A stretch of DNA of 64,000 nt from Shewanella frigidimarina (GTDB taxonomy: Bacteria > Pseudomonadota > Gammaproteobacteria > Enterobacterales > Shewanellaceae). The first letter of the stretch is position 1; the number at the start of each line of letters is the position of its first letter. A program made the translations under genes and the position numbers. The stretch is taken from contig NZ_RKKE01000006.1 in assembly GCF_003797125.1 (NCBI RefSeq), forward strand, positions 62,001-126,000, in the 5' to 3' direction. Below, one piece after another: positions 63,477 through 64,000 of the stretch. Under the pieces are notes generated by a model. The model was not told where the DNA came from. It saw only the letters and a program-made list of their open reading frames with translations, and ran no database searches.

Positions 63477-64000
63477 TAATCCTCCTTGAAATATAACGAG
63501 ACTGTAGAATAACTCTAACAGCCAAATTCAATTAAAAAACGAGCTCCTGAAATCAATCCTAAACCCTTTTAAAACACTAGGTAATGCATTTGGAACCCAT
63601 AATAAAGGCTGTTTTTCTGTAAAATGAGTAATTCTACAGCCTCAACAGCTTATTAAAGGGCCAAATAAATTTAAAGTCGGCCGTTTAAGTTATTGATTAA
63701 TATCATCCTACATTTGCTATCTTATTGAAGTAAAGCAATTAATTGTGCCTAACAGACAAAAACAAACCGAGGTTGCGCTTAAAGTAGAGTTTGTGGTCAC
63801 CGCCAGAAAAATTAAAGGCATTAATATCAGATGATTACGATTTTTCTATTTTTAATACGATACAACTAAAGAACGATTTTAAATCGTTTTTTAGCGTAAA
63901 TCGATGAAATCCCATTATAACTGTACATAAAAACAGTGCGTACCACATAAAAGTGTACATATTGATTTTATCTTTCACGCTTTTGACTTTTTCACATGCG
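63477..64000. other. non-coding right end of the window
   Basis: About 520 bp of AT-rich sequence. A short plus-strand open run near 63700-63828 has no start, and a hairpin AACGATTT/AAATCGTT followed by T's lies at about 63872-63892. No gene is supported. Confidence 0.3.

Noticed and set aside
63690..63828. Short plus-strand open run near the right end (ends ARKIKGINIR)
   Set aside because: About 46 codons with no start codon and no recognised family; could be a remnant but cannot be supported.

Overview
The window reads as chromosomal DNA of a marine, AT-rich gammaproteobacterium. The gene families present (RegB/RegA-like redox regulators, an acetate-switch-like SSS-kinase, a PACE efflux gene beside a LysR gene, CbpA/CbpM, ovothiol synthesis, ProVWX and BCCT osmolyte transporters, and an FNR/EtrA-type site) fit Shewanella or a close relative. 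The genus is inferred from gene content, not from a marker gene. No rRNA gene, complete tRNA gene or CRISPR array was seen.

Layout. 0-5 kb: the end of an unrecognised gene, a hairpin-rich GC-rich patch, a RegB/RegA-like two-component pair, and a sodium:alanine-type symporter. 5-8.5 kb: a TetR regulator, Dps, a DUF2127 membrane protein and a hot-dog thioesterase. The thioesterase lies between two inverted copies of a MITE-like repeat of about 260-280 bp. 8.5-22.6 kb: the main catabolic block. It has a DcaP-like porin, a complete Liv-type ABC transporter (two ATPases, two permeases, one binding protein), a long-chain acyl-CoA-synthetase-like enzyme and a PaaK-like CoA ligase, all on the minus strand. 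Beside them are a plus-strand SSS-PAS-kinase-REC hybrid sensor and a convergent LuxR-type response regulator. Together these look like one uptake, activation and sensing system for an acid that is converted to a CoA thioester.

22.6-30.4 kb: relics (an IS3-type fragment and a frameshifted small protein), a secreted phospholipase-A2-like protein, a divergent PACE/LysR pair, an extradiol dioxygenase (YgiD), an HD-GYP phosphodiesterase, an acyltransferase and NnrD with an unusual repeat-bearing insertion. 30.6-35.2 kb: proV-proW-proX with a recent tandem duplication of proX that carries a piece of proW and the terminator. 35.6-43.8 kb: cbpA-cbpM, a three-gene MacAB-type exporter, and a cNMP-CBS-DUF294 protein with a DEDDh exonuclease. 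43.9-51.3 kb: a BCCT transporter, a chemoreceptor whose probable sensor domain is C-terminal, and an AhpD-like/DUF6781/UbiB-family gene set. 51.9-58.3 kb: an NhaC-family antiporter, a frameshifted ADP-ribosylglycohydrolase-like gene, and ovoA plus a candidate ovoB for ovothiol synthesis.

59-64 kb: a long secreted ankyrin/TPR protein gene that appears to be cut by one in-frame stop codon. Next come a tRNA 3'-end fragment with a perfect terminator (a likely attachment site of an integrated element) and a ClpP-like lipoprotein that would lie inside that element.

The most unusual items are the Liv/CoA-ligase/porin block with its own sensor, the Met/His-rich loop in the RegB-like kinase, the proX duplication, the stop-split ankyrin gene and the tRNA-fragment boundary.
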